Of a DNA stretch of 64,000 nucleotides, positions 46,690 through 59,110 are shown piece by piece. Under the pieces are notes generated by a model. It was given only the letters and a program-made list of their open reading frames with translations, was not told where the DNA came from and searched no databases. Positions within the stretch are counted from its first letter, which is position 1; every line of letters begins with the position of its first letter. Made by a program: the position numbers and the translations under genes. Source of the stretch: Xiphydria camelus (taxonomy: Eukaryota > Arthropoda > Insecta > Hymenoptera > Xiphydriidae); assembly GCA_963678675.1 (NCBI GenBank), contig OY783199.1, positions 20,150,909-20,214,908 of the forward strand, read 5' to 3'.

Positions 46690-48339
46690 AAAGGCCATCG
46701 AATGGCATAACTAATAATTAGTCATTCAATTATCGAGATAAAAGTAAATGCAATATTTAATTTTACTTTTAAATAGAATTCTGAAATCATAAACGTAAAA
46801 TTGTGATGCTTATAATATTCGTTCCTTAAAAATAAGTTAAAATTAAAAGAAAACTAATTTCTTTGAAACTCACAAATAAATATTATTTTGGTCATATTTT
46901 TTTGTTCGCTTTCTTGTGCTCGTGAGAGGTCACTATTTCCCCTATTTTAGAAGTCGTACTTCCAGCCTTTTTAGAATAACGACGTGTAATTAGAATGCCT
47001 TTTTACGTTTACACCAAGTTATTTTTCTCAATGTACACACGCGCGGGAGTGAGATTCTATATTCTTGAAAGATTCCTCTGACGCGTAGAACCTCGATGGA
47101 ATCATTCCCACCCCACGTGGAGGGTGCCTTTATTGGCATTATCTTCCGTCCCTCTAGCGAACAATACGATTTTTTCGAGCGTGTAACGGGCCTCTGATGT
47201 TTGTACGCGGAGGCTTATAAAACTCTCGGACTACCTCACCCTCGTATGTAATCTTTGAAATTTGATTTACACCTTTCGGGGTACGTTTGATTCGATTTTC
47301 ACGCTAAAAGTAAATGCGCCAGACCCTGCTCTCTCTCCACCCGCAAAGAGTATATCCACGCGTATAGATACTTTACGCGCCCGGTTTATCGGTCAGATGT
47401 AGTCATAAGGCTTAGCCAGATCCTGTAATCGATTGACGGAAGAAAAATTAATTTCATTACGCGCAGACGTCCTTCGGGAACGTCTGGGAGTCCTAACGCC
47501 CGAAGTATCCGCACGAGGAAGGTAATTCGAACGATCTTACCTCGGATGCGTCGCCGTTGGGACCGCGAGTATTATTTCAAGTATCTGCGGTGATTTTACG
47601 GTTCTCCGTGGGGTGGGTACGGGGTTGGTTCCGTGGAGAACCCGCGAAGCACTTACCGGGCGACGATAAAACTCCACCCACCTCGTCCGCAATCGCGGCC
47701 GTTTCCATTTTAGCTACGTGCAGGATATGTCTCCTTCCTTAGCCTTCGCAACCAGGACCGTTTACGACTTTTCGAGCAGTCGCGGGTCTCGTCTCTGAAT
47801 CTGCCTAGTCTAGCTCTGGCAGAGAGTGCAGTGAGGTATCGCATCCCGGCTCCATCCGGGTAGACGAGTTTAAGTCGCGGACGAGTTGAGATTGCGACTC
47901 GAATCGACAGTTTTTATCGTCGTTGCGAAGCTGGATAGTTCAACTGCGGAGCGAAATTTACTGGTCGATCCTGATCCATTGGCTTCGCTGGAATCGTATT
48001 GTTAACTTTGTGCTTAGAAAAGTATGTATATGTTCAAAATTACCGATGTGCCCTATTGCCGGTAAACTTTAGGACGATGAAATGGAACGGCGAGGACCGA
48101 TTGGGCTAAATCGCTGTACGCATTGAAATCCACTATCGGTGCATATTGATCGATAAGGGGTTGTGCATAGATCGCGCGATGTATTTAGGGGAGAGGGAGG
48201 GCTGGTTGCCTCTTGCAGCACGAATCGTCGCGGAGGAGGGAGATGGATCTTTCGGAGAATCGCGGGATATTTTTTATTTATAAAGGTATAACATATTGTG
48301 TGTGTAGAACAGGAAACCTCAAAGAGCTGTCCTATATCA
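46690..48339. other. Intergenic/intronic sequence, CpG-rich 47060-48260
   Basis: Nothing recognised apart from one 61-codon open frame without similarity. Confidence 0.4.
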
Positions 48340-48675
48340 CACGGAAAAAAGAATATCGTACAAAGTGATATTTCACATAGTAGAAGTCGTCCTCAGGAGC
48401 GACAATAACACAGAGTATCAGAGTTGCGCATTGTAAGAGTTACCCATTAACATAACAATATTCAAGATGTTCCACAGCCAATACCATTGATGCGTTACAT
48501 ACAACAATATAATAGTACCACGTTGAAATGTAGTTCTTGCAATGAAGGATAGGTACTATTACAATGTACAACGGTGCTCTGTATTACGTCGCTGCCGAGG
48601 ACAACTTGTGCTGTGTGAAATATCACTAATTACTCCATTTATTGAGTGCTTTATATAACATTCTTTTTTTCCGTG
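48340..48675. mobile_element. Complete family B element
   Basis: CACGGAAAAAAGAATATCG to the right end CATTCTTTTTTTCCGTG. The internal parts match 36813-37149 (CCACAGCCAATACCATTGAT, TGTGTGAAATATCACTAATT). Confidence 0.75.
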
Positions 48676-49900
48676 CGCGTATTGAATAAAAGCTTTGTTT
48701 ACAATAATATTAAATTTAATACCAATTTTTGTTTAAAGTGTCAAGTACGCATCTCGTAGATTTTCTTTCCATGCCGTGCGATACAACGAAACGTGTAAAG
48801 GTGAAAAACCAACTGTTCAACGAACGTCTGGGGGGGGGGGGGGGTATCGACAACAACGACGGTAGTACTACAGTGTGCAGGAGGTAGGAGCCAGGCGCTC
48901 GCTCTCTATCTCAGCGATCAGTCGATACCGCAGTGTATGCGCGCACTTTTGTCCGCATAACTTTTTTACGATTGACGGAGCAGTAAAACGGCCGTGGAAT
49001 ATCACCCCGGGCTCGTGACTGCGGCGTGCGCGCAGTCACCCGATACCCCGCCCTATCTTTTCGATCGGGGCAGGGAAATTGATATTTTATAAAAGCACTA
49101 GCCCCTAAATACCGGTAGCACGCCAGCTCTGTTGTAGTCGATAAGGGTCGCCGCGTCGCACGAACCCTGCGACGGTATGGCGCTCGCGATTAACGTCGGC
49201 CGGAACCAAGAAGGAACGATTAGCCGTAGCCACCCCCCTTCCGCCCGCTCGGTGTAAATCACTCGTTCGCCGCGAGACGTTTACTCGTCTCCGCTCTGTC
49301 CTCTTCGCGCCGCGATAACCGACGAAGCGGTGCAGTGGAATTGTTGATGAATCTCTGAAAGACGAGGAGGCGGTGGGAGGTGAAAGGAAGGCGATCTAAA
49401 CGATCGTCTCGCGGTGTGAGATTGCAGCGAACAGCGTAGTTGTAAATCATACTTTTATGGGACACCCCATGGTCAATCGAGAGAGTGGCGGAGATACATG
49501 AAGAGGAGAAGGGATAAGGCCGCTGCGAAAGAATCAGACATGAACTATGAACCGATGCGTGCCTCGAGCGCTCCATCGGCAGTCATCGATCGTGCTTTTA
49601 CGACTTTGCAATTACACCCGGCTCTGCGCTAGCTCTTACTCGCTGTTGCGCTGAAAAGTATGACCGATCCGAGGACTTCCTTATTTCGTTGCGTTGAGGC
49701 AGCCTTCCTCTAGAAACTCTTAAGGGTTCTCGAGTGTAAAGAACGGGGTAAAGGGAAGGGCAAAATGGCAGGGAAGTTTTGCGCACTACTTTCTGCTAAA
49801 TAAAAGGACAAATAAATAAAATAGACTTTCCAAATTAAACTCTTCTTCGATGGCTAGCATGTGCCATGAGCTCAGCTGGGTAGAAGTTTGCGATAGCAGG
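48676..49900. other. CpG-rich sequence with a G run; no gene seen
   Basis: A G run lies at about 48830-48844. TTTTATAAAAG at about 49087 is TATA-like. Open frames on the minus strand (49259-49576) are unrecognisable. Confidence 0.4.
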
Positions 49901-50035
49901 AAATAAATGATTTAAAATAGGAATCGGTGGACAGCTTCGACCGAGACGAGACAATAATGTTCATTTATTCTATGTTCGCATGTCTCGTTTCGGTCGAAGC
50001 TGTCAACCGATTCCTATATTTTAAATCATTTATTT
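49901..50035. mobile_element. Hairpin element
   Basis: AAATAAATGATTTAAAATAG with GAATCGGTGGACAGCTTCGA pairs with TCGAAGCTGTCAACCGATTC and TTTTAAATCATTTATTT. 135 bases, non-coding. Confidence 0.8.
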
Positions 50036-50151
50036 CGTGGCCTTATGACATAAGATATTATCATTCCGTAAAAGTTATTAAGAATTACATGAAAGTGGTA
50101 CGCTGAATTTTTAACATGTTACCAACCGCAACAATCTTGACAGACCCTCCT

Positions 50152-50766
50152 TTATTATTGATCAATATGCATTGATCAATATATTGAAGGTCTCATCAAT
50201 ATGCTTCAATATAGCTTCAATATAGCTCTATCAATACGATGACTAGATATTTTTACTTTTTAATTTTTACTTTTTTTAAATTTTCTTCCTCAGTTTGTCT
50301 ACAGTAAAGTGATTTAAAATAAATGAATGCATCAACGATTTCCTTCATAACTATCTGCATCTTAGCTTGATTAAAATAATCCTTTGATTTAACTTTCCAC
50401 AGTTCCGGCGAATCACGATAAAGTGTAATTAAGAGCAAAATAAAATCACGTTCGGACTCTGATTTTTCACTTGCGTCGGTTATCACGTAAGTGCTCACAC
50501 TTCGATATCTGAAACAAAACTGATGAAAATATTGATCAATATACCTCATAAACGTCAATATGAGCATCAATATAGCTTCCATCAATACGCTTCAATATAA
50601 ATTTTCATCAATATGCTTCAATACGCCATCAATATGTTTGAAGCTCGAAACGATCAATATAGCCTTTCAATACGTATTGATTTCGTATCAGTGATTTTCG
50701 TATCAGTAATATCATTGATTCGATTTTGAATCAATACGTATTTCAATGCATATTGATCAATAATAA
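50152..50766 (-). mobile_element. Inverted-repeat element with TCAATAT subterminal repeats, carrying a MADF fragment
   Basis: The terminal repeats TTATTATTGATCAATATGCA and TGCATATTGATCAATAATAA pair almost exactly. Both subterminal regions are dense in ATCAATATGCTTCAATAT-like units. The middle encodes part of a MADF-type protein on the minus strand. Only 615 bases long, so probably a deletion derivative. Confidence 0.7.
50253..50585 (-). CDS. MADF-domain-like fragment inside a repeat element
   Basis: A 110-residue frame on the minus strand. Its second half, SEKSESERDFILLLITLYRD then SPELWKVKSKDYFNQAKM, has the N-terminal part of a MADF domain: FI-x-LY, P-x-LW, K-x-DY-x-N. MADF domains are MYB/SANT-like DNA-binding modules found in insect transcription factors and as accessory proteins of some DNA transposons. 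The C-terminal half of the domain is not present, so a missing exon or truncation is likely. The N-terminal residues MMEAILMLILTFMRYID come from the TCAATAT repeats and are probably not original protein. Confidence 0.5.
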   Translation of the reverse strand: MMEAILMLILTFMRYIDQYFHQFCFRYRSVSTYVITDASEKSESERDFILLLITLYRDSPELWKVKSKDYFNQAKMQIVMKEIVDAFIYFKSLYCRQTEEENLKKVKIKK

Positions 50767-51809
50767 TGACCGTCTAGGGGCTACTTTAACGCCGTACCTC
50801 CGCAGATATGGGGAAATTCAGATCAGATCGTAGCTCACAAATTTTGCGCGCGTCTATCCATCGACGTTTACGGCGCTCAACAAAAATGGAATAGAAATTA
50901 CTCGGAAAATAATAATAAAGCTCGACGCGTCACCCCGGCCAGCTGGCGCGTTCACTCGAGGATGTCGCGCGGCTTACGAATCTCGCGATTACGTTCGCGC
51001 GTGACACGTCGAAGAGCACGTAACGCGCGAGTCTCGCGCTGCGAAAACGCGTCGACGCGCGTACCTACATGTACCTACGAAGTAGCGAACGACGGCGGGA
51101 TCCGTCGGGCGTGGCGATTGAACGGATGCGCGCTCCTCTTCTCCGCCTCGCGCGCACCTCGAATCCATCACGCGAGAGGCTCGCGTTAATCCCGTCGCGC
51201 GGGGTGGTGTCGCGTTCCAGAGATCCGAGAAGCGGTTACACCGCGACAAATTGTACGCTCTTAACAAAGCGCGGCCTCTCGAGAGCGCTCGACACTCGTA
51301 AACGACTCGGGGGACGGTTAGAGCCTCGTGAAAACGGCGTCGTAAAGAGCGAGAGAAACTGCTCTCGGGATGCGCCCGCGGGTCCTGCGACGGGACGCAG
51401 CCCCCGAAAACGAGACGCCGACTACGAGAAAGAGGTCTCTTTTCTCCGGCGCGTCGAAATAACTGTCGATCGTTCCGGGCGACGGCTTCGCGGCAAGAGG
51501 GAGGCTGGAGGGAAATAATATTCGAGCGTTGGTTAAATATGTGTAGCGTCTTGATGGGGTCGTCTCGCGTAAACGTTATGGGGATCGCGCGCGGTGCGGC
51601 TCTTTATACCTACTCCCCCTTCGCCCATTAAAAGATTAGTATTCCAGCGACTGTGTGAATGGCCGGGTCCCGATGTGAAAGGTATTGCAAAGATGTTTCT
51701 GCCATTCAAACCCCGTGTTCCGCATCCACGTGTTCCGACACCCTTCTTCCTTCTTGCAGTTAGTTTTTTTTTGGCATTTTTGGCAACATGATTAATTTTG
51801 CAGCAATAT
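50767..51809. other. CpG-rich island (50800-51720), no recognisable gene
   Basis: Overlapping open frames on both strands, up to 149 codons, none similar to known proteins. Confidence 0.4.
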
Positions 51810-52346
51810 CAGGCTTTACCGTGTGTCTCCTATTTCCCTATTTTTTTTTAAGTTTCACTTTCTTCACCCTAAATTTCGCAATTTTCCCCTATAGTTCGAT
51901 ATTTTGCCTGTAAAACTACTTATTCAACTTCTCGCTTGAATGTATTTTTTCATCATTTCAGATTATGTCAAATGGGTCAAAATGGTCAATTTTTTAAAAA
52001 TAATAACTTTATCTACCTGCATCAATATTTCGTTTCAAATATAATAATTCAGTTGAATTAATGTTTCTTAGATCAGAAATTCATTCGGCAAATGGTCTCC
52101 TTTCCTTAAATCAGATTGTGATACTCAGATTAAAGTTACATAAGATATAAGTACATTTTTTAGTTCCAAAATTATCATTCATTCGCTTATATTTTAGTGT
52201 TTCATTATTTATCTTAAAAAAATGGTGGTTTTTTAAAACCACCACGTTTTTAATTTTTAGATCTTATTTAATTAAACTTTTTTGCCAAAATTCCCATATT
52301 TCCCCCTTTTTTCCTAAAATAAAATAAATTGGGGCAGTGAAACCTG
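51810..52346. mobile_element. hAT-like non-coding element (CAGGCTTCACAGTGTGTCC family)
   Basis: Left end CAGGCTTTACCGTGTGTCTC, right end GGGGCAGTGAAACCTG. The pyrimidine-rich interior is colinear with 42829-43352. Confidence 0.65.
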
Positions 52347-53840
52347 CAATGTGGTTACCCAGATAGACTTGTATAATCGTCACGACGTTCATACAAATTA
52401 CAATAATCAAGTGTTTTAAAGTTTACGTTTATTTAGCCATATGAGCTTGAAAAAATAACTATTTTTAAATTAATTATTAAATTTAAATTACAATATGATT
52501 CAAATTAATCTTTTTATTTATTTTAGTAACATATTGAGCGTATATTGAATAAACGTTTAGCATTTTATTTGTATTATTTTGAAATCATTTAATATCGCAA
52601 ATATGCTTGCTTATTGATGACCCATAAAACGCATAACCTTGATACATCTCATGAGCTAATACTCCCTAAAGTTGCTGTACAATCAATGCACATTTATCTA
52701 TCTGGGTAGCTACGGCAACGGTAACGCGAAAACATGCACTGAGAAAAATAATTTATAGTTAGTCAATCTAATACAAATTTTGGAGACTATGACCAAATCG
52801 TTTGGTGATCGAACATTTGATTAGAATAATTTGATATTTGGTCCAACTGATCAGTATTTTTACTAGAACAACTAAACGCGTCTCACTAAATTCGTTTTGT
52901 CATTCCAACCTAATTAATATTCTCCGTACGAATGAGCGCCTTCTGGTGACTCGCGACTCTTTCCACTTTCGTCGTATCCAGCGAATCGCAATTTCACAAT
53001 AATATCGCGTATTCGCCCAAACGCTCGCTTCTCTTCTCGCGCGTGATATCGAAAAAGGAGTGGCACGCGATATCGTCGAATCCGCTGCGGCGAAGAAGCC
53101 GCTGCTCCCGATCCAGAATCGTTCCCGCGAAAAAAGGAGTCTCCCGGCGCGGCGCGACCGGCGAAGGAGAGGTGGGCAGAGAATCGGGTTTGTCTGGGTG
53201 CACGTATGAAAACTAAGTCCGGGTTTCATTTGACTGACTTTACGAGGGAGACATAAAATGGATTTTACTGTCGGCTAGTTCGCCAGTTCTCGAGTTGGTA
53301 ACACTGCTTTGGCGAACATAATATACGCTCCTGCCCCTCGGCCCCTCCAGCCCCGGCCGTTCCGTCCGCTGATTCTCGTTGTCGTTTACGCCCTCTTCGT
53401 CTTCCTTTTCGTCTTCGTCCCCGTTCTCCGGTACAGACCCCTCTCCCGGCGCTGTTACGCCGCGCGTCCCCGCGGCCCATCGCGTCGAATATGCTCGCCG
53501 CTCCTGCGTCTTTCCCGGAGTCGCCTTCTTGACGCTTAACTTTTCGCATGAAAAATGTCCCGTTGCGTGGTTTAATAACGCGGCGCAGTCTCGGTTTCAG
53601 CCCAGTGTTACGGTTTTTCCCCCGGCTCTGCCGTTCTCTCTTCACCCTCCCCACATTCTCAGCGCTATTCGAAGTAGGTACACATGTAGACGTGGTGCCT
53701 GGCATGCGTTCGCATAGTGTGGCCAGGCTCGACACAGTAGCGAGAGCTAAACCGTATGTGCGAAAGAGAGAGGAGAACCGCGGAGGTGGCGAGGCGTCTC
53801 TACACCCGTTTTCTAACATTTCCCCCCTTTTTGCTTTCAG
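52347..53840. other. AT-rich then CpG-rich sequence; no recognisable gene
   Basis: From about 52736 a CACTGAGAAAAATAATTTAT miniature element begins. 52900-53830 is CpG-rich with a 184-codon minus-strand frame (53265-53819) that is low-complexity (Arg/Gly-rich) and unrecognisable. Confidence 0.4.
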
Positions 53841-54439
53841 CTACGCTCAGGACAACTGACCGGCTCTCCGCGTGGGCGGCTCGTGAGAGAGAAAAAGAGA
53901 GATCGAGAACGAGAGGAAGAGCGAGAGGGATGAATCCAAAGAAGCCGAAGACTAAGTCGAAAGAACGGGAGAGAGAAGGGCGACCGTAGTAATAGAGATT
54001 AGCCATAATACGCTATATAGTACGCGTGTTCGCGAAGAGTGGGTCTTCGGTGTGGGTCTTCTCCGGAAGACCCGCCGAAGTCCGTCGTTGGTCTAGAAAG
54101 ACAAATGCCCTCGCATTTGTTTACAAGTTCAGCGAATTCGAGCAGACTCTGGTGCGTTTCCCAACGTCCCCTTTTTTCCCAAGCCCTCGATGTTTCTCAG
54201 TCCGTGTCCGCGCGCTCATCCCGATTTCCGGTGCTTTTTCACGAAATTGAGATGATTCGAACGACGGAGCCGAACGGTGCGCTCGGCGAGACAAAGGTGA
54301 TACAGATATAATTGTTTCGCTTTATCGCAATCGACTCCCCGCGCGCCTTGGTACCTGAAACAACGACGGCAAAAAAAGGAGACGATAAACACAGCAGCTA
54401 TATTCCGGAAGTAGCGAGGCGGAGCGATCACGAGAACAG
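53841..54439 (+). other. Possible untranslated exon
   Basis: A strong acceptor (CCCCCCTTTTTGCTTTCAG to 53840) and a strong donor (ACAG|GTAAGC at 54440) frame 599 bases of CpG-rich sequence with stops in all forward frames. The nearest downstream gene on this strand is UXT; it could equally be a late dsx exon or chance. No protein similarity. Confidence 0.3.
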
Positions 54440-54771
54440 GTAAGCGACAGATTATTTTAATTTATTGTGATACTACGAAGGATAGCATTAAGCGATATCG
54501 TATAGCTCGAAAAGCGTACCCTATTCCAGCGATACCTACGCACGAATATACGTGTACGTACCCGCGATGCGTGCTTGCCCTTTCGACTGTGTGCGTATAT
54601 GTATACGTATATATATACTACATTCGCTATGTTCGCGCGTGCATATATTCCTATTTGTGTACATGTAACGTGCGCATGTTCTGCCGCGTCAGTAAGATGT
54701 GCTCATTATACGAACAAGAAAAGCGTGCGCGGGATTTCGAACTACCCCTATATCGACTCTCGGACGTATAG
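54440..54771. other. Sequence between possible exon and repeat element
   Basis: Contains TACGTATATATATACT near 54600. No gene seen. Confidence 0.4.
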
Positions 54772-55354
54772 ATGTTAGCGTTAAAGTATGAAATCTGTTA
54801 TTCTATGAAATCACGCGTTAGTCTATGGAATAACTAATGCGATCAGTTAAAGTATATAATTTAAGTGTTTTTAACACTATAACTAGTTATTCTATATATT
54901 AACGCCGAAGCATCCGTGAAAGTATGAAATAAACATTATAATGTGTTAAGTGTGCAAGGATCTGAAAAGTTAATAACACCAGTGACTGAAAAAGAAGCAG
55001 AAGTGAAATACTATTGTTCAAATGAATCGCTTTTTGATGTTTTATACGATACTCCTAACCTAACCTAACCAAATGATGCACAAACTGAAACTAATACTAA
55101 TGAAATCGACGTAGATACTGGGGCTGCGGAAATGTCTCTTATGTTTTAATAAATTTAGCATCGAACGCGAAAGAGAAGAAGCTTTAACTAACAGTAGGTA
55201 GTTAATTCATAAAATACCTAGTTACTCTATGAATTAACTAGTTAGAATGTTGAATAAATATTCTATTTCGTACTTTAACTAACATGCCACGTTATTATAT
55301 AAAATAACTACTTATTACATAGGTTAACTGAATTTCATACTTTAACGCTAACAT
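54772..55354. mobile_element. DNA transposon remnant with perfect 23-base ends
   Basis: The first 20 bases ATGTTAGCGTTAAAGTATGA are repeated exactly, inverted, at the right end, and the match extends to 23 bases. Subterminal motifs of the AGTTATTCTAT/ATAGAATAACT type recur many times. A decayed frame in the middle (about 54967-55148, +) reads TEKEAEVKYYCSNESLFDVL, then a stop, then NDAQTETNTNEIDVDTGAAE. The family is not recognised. It also holds CCTAACCTAACCTAACC at 55054-55070, three units of the insect telomere repeat. Confidence 0.75.
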
Positions 55355-55718
55355 AGACATTCTTCGTGCCGTTGCGACACGACGGATCATGGGAATTTGG
55401 GCTCCCCTTCTGATTACTTCTCAATCTTCTTTTCACTGCGAACGGTGCTCGCTGGACATCCATGTATGCGCGTGATCATCCCGCGCCGTCCCAATTTTAT
55501 CGAACGGTGCGGGTGCTCGGTGATCTCTTCCGTTCACCGCGCTTATCTCTTACCTTTCTAAACTTACGTACCGTCGCCATATATTTTTTAAAGTAACACT
55601 TAATAGTTATATCGTAACCTATTGTCCGTACGCATCTATATTATATAGCAGGAAAGACACGGCGGTAGAATTCCATAAAAATTGCTGGTTCCCTTCTGAA
55701 AAAAACTGCAGAACGAAA
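55355..55718. other. Short CpG-rich interval, no gene seen
   Basis: No supported feature. Confidence 0.4.
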
Positions 55719-55857
55719 ATACCACACGTGTAGTTATTGACATTTTTTGTAGTTAACTACAGAGGACTACTGCGACCCACATACGCATTACACCTGTAGT
55801 TTACTTTAATATTCTGTAGTTAATCATAAAAGATTACGGTAAACTACACGTGTGGTA
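55719..55857. mobile_element. Inverted-repeat element with GTAGTTAACTAC-type repeats
   Basis: ATACCACACGTGTAGTT pairs with AACTACACGTGTGGTA. TGTAGTTAACTACAG and CTGTAGTTAATCATAA lie inside. The outer pairing may extend to about 55690-55885. Confidence 0.65.
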
Positions 55858-58560
55858 CTCTCTCTTTCGCATTGTAATTCTTTTTCGTTAGGGTTCAACC
55901 GTTCCACGTGCTCGGAAGAGTCCTTTGGCACTTCTGTCACGATTATCTCTCGCGGGGTTCTAGCGAAATCATCATTTGAAAGTTCTTATTTTAAAGATTG
56001 CTGATTTGTAAAGGCGTGTTCCACCCGCAACGCGTCAAAGTTACGTCTATTGGAAAAATTCCGATTGGGGGATCCTTCGAGACGAATTCGTTTTCACGGG
56101 TGAAAAAAGAAATATACGGCCGTCTTAATTCTAAATCTGCCTGCCGATATCCATCTATATTTGCAAATTCGACCGTGTAGTTATTTATTGGACGATCCCG
56201 TGGATGGACGAGTGAAAAGAGTGGAGGAACGCGCGCGCGTGTGTCTATTCATATGTAATAAGTATATATTCCGTTCTCTCTCTAAGCATGCACCGATCGC
56301 GCTATTTACGGGTCCAGTTATATTTGGCGTATTCTAACTGTTAAATCATAGTAAATAAATACTGTACAATCGCTGCATAAATGGCCGAGTGACGATGGTG
56401 TTCTTTTTTAATCACACATAGGTCATCAACAGTACGCGAGTCACAATCGCTTATCGGCACTGGAACACGGTAAGTGCGATTAATCAGAAATAGAGATCTT
56501 ATTACAACTGTGAATTTCATGAGAAGTATGTAACTATGAAGCTAAACTTACTCGTAAGGAAAGGAACTTCACAATCACTATTATCTCGTTATTTATGAAC
56601 TTTTGGCCTACATCGATATAAGACTTTGTTTTAGATAAAAATGTAATCTTCAAAAAAGTATTACATAAATTTAAGATAAAAGCTCATGCACTCTCTGTTA
56701 GAAGTTGTTAAAAGCTTTCAACGCAATTTGTAAATTCGAAACAGAAATGTTTAACAGTGTAGATAATGAGATATAGTAGTGATTGGAGTTTCTTTCCTGG
56801 CGAGTAAGTTTCGCCTCATGATATATGGTACAGCTCATCCGTCGTCTCGCGCGCCGAGACAAAACAATTTAAGTCCTTGTCGCGAAACTCGATATTCCAC
56901 TCATTGGACTTTCTACCGCAATGACACGTACGTGGCGCAGTCGTTGACGGACAATCGTTACGAAACGTTTTGATTCGAAATACCTAAAACGATTTAATTT
57001 CGTGGACAGTTTCATTGAGGACGCTCTTAATCTTTATATAAAAAATATAAATAAATCTAACTAGAATGCTGATTAATCAAATAATAAATTTTGAACGTTC
57101 CAATATAAAACTAATCCGTGATTTAATATAACACTTTGAGACGTAGGAACGTGTGGGTGTGTATAAATGCTTATGTGCATTGATGGAAGCTTACGCATGT
57201 GCATTGTGCGTGTAAGATTTGAAGAGAGAGAAAGAGCATTCGAAACCGATCGTCGGGAGTCGAAAGCCAGGATTGTGGAAGGGGAAAAGGAGGACGAAGT
57301 CAAGTGGAAAATAGTCAAACGTTTTATGGTTTATGCAAAGCTTGTGATACCTCGTCTCGTGCCTGTCACCGCGATCGATATAGGTATAGGTACAACACTT
57401 ATGTACATGTATGTATGTAAGAATACTGCGCGTTTTGCTGATACTTTTACGGACCGAGGAGACTCTCACTCGGTCATCGCGATAAAGTGCGCAGCTTCGA
57501 TCGATTTTGTAATATTTTCCACATGGCATTTTTAATTTAAAAAATTGTTATGTACATGCATGTTTGTATGATTTCAAGTTTGTTACCCTGTAAGTGTACG
57601 TAACAATACGCAGCATTGCTTGGATAATTTTTTGTGAAGACCAAACATTGCGAATCATTTAAAAACAATATCGATATTCGTATCAATTTAAATTAGTAGT
57701 CCGAAGGTCGATAATACATATTCAAAGTGAATCGTTCGTCCTGCCTTTAAGAGTACGTAACTATGCGTATTTATAATATGCGCACTCGCAGTCGTAAAAG
57801 TCTCGTGGCATTTAACTACCTCGTCCTAACATAAACTAAGGACTATATTGCTTAAATACTGCTGTAATACGCCGTTATACGATAGCCTCACGCATGTCCG
57901 TCTTCGGGGGATTGACCGACGTAAATGCCCTTGCACAGTGCAGCTATGCGTATTATTTTCTACCTTCTCTAGGATTGTCGCGAAGCTACCTATGATGATG
58001 CAATTGGTAACTACTATTAGGGCGTATAATGCGGGAAAGATAACGAGCGGTCGTGGGTTTGATCATTTGCCGTTTCCTCGTTTTAATAGAAATATTAGTC
58101 TCCCTTGTGACAGTTATGGTAAACAGAAAAAAAATTACTTGGGTCTACTGCAAATTACTTGCAGGATCGCAAGTAGTTATTTATTTATATTAACGACATT
58201 TTTTAATACATGAATTAAATATCTCTTACAGTCATGTGGAATAAAACGAAGGAATATTTATTTAAATGAAAAAAGATTCAGCAAGTAATTTTTAGTAGAG
58301 ATTCAACTAATTCTTTTTCTCTGAGTAAGAGACTTCAACGCAACCCAGCAACATGCAGTATTCCAAATTAGTTCTAATGAAAGGTGCTATATTGTCTTGT
58401 AGACAAAATTTGTTTCTTTTATCGTAATGAAAGGAGCTAGATTGTTTTGTAGTCGAGATTTGTTTTCTTTAAAATGAGCAAATGATAAAAAACTGATCAA
58501 TAATCATTCGATGAGTAGTTTTTACCGAACGAACGTTACATCCTGCAATTTCTATCGAGC
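55858..58560. other. Region upstream of UXT, no recognised gene
   Basis: CpG-rich patches at 55890-56420 and 56780-56990. Frames at 57167-57535 are open on both strands and unrecognised. About 58140-58325 is a diverged copy of the element at 42057-42310 (AGTTATTTATTTATATTAAC, CAACTAATTCTTTTTCTCTG). Confidence 0.4.
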
Positions 58561-58781
58561 GCGTAATATTTCTCGTGTGCAAGGTAGTACTGGCGGGTGT
58601 TTTAGTTGCGTCTACCGCTGATAGATGGTATTCGCGTAAGCGAAGTGGTCAAACGTCAAATACGAGCGCAGTGTGATTAAACAGATTAAACGCTGTTATA
58701 TTTTTGATAAGAACTCAGCTAAACAAAGGCATCCGAAACCTGGATGTCTAAATTCACAATTTCAGTTCTTTACTATAATCG
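58561..58781 (+). promoter_or_regulatory. Putative UXT promoter and non-coding first exon
   Basis: The segment ends at a consensus donor, AATCG|GTAAGTTG, with the intron starting at 58782. The next acceptor, TATTTTTTCACAG, ends at 59063, 47 bases before the UXT start codon. The upstream boundary and transcription start are not determined. Confidence 0.45.
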
Positions 58782-59110
58782 GTAAGTTGATTTTCAAATT
58801 ATTATAATAACAGTGATAAGTCTGGGGGAATTAGAAGTGAGCGAGGCGCCGGTACGTTTTAACCTCGAAATGTACATATTTTTGACAGTTGCTTGTTGTA
58901 GCAATAATTCCTAACCATACAAAAATGGATAAAATTTTAATTTTCTATTTTTTTTTCGGATATGTTTCGATCGGCTGTAAATCGAGTGGAAGAAAAACGC
59001 GATAAAATGTATATTGCTAATGAATTTTCCCGGCGTCGACGTCCTTTCAATATTTTTTCACAGTGAGTAACAGAAGTCATATCTCAAGGGGTATTGACAG
59101 CGCATAAATC

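Noticed and set aside
53265..53819. 184-codon minus-strand frame
   Set aside because: Arg/Gly-rich tail and overlapping frames on the other strand; looks like GC-rich non-coding sequence.
55054..55070. CCTAA repeats as a sign of a telomere
   Set aside because: Only three units within a transposon remnant, with unique genes on the same piece; too short for a telomere.
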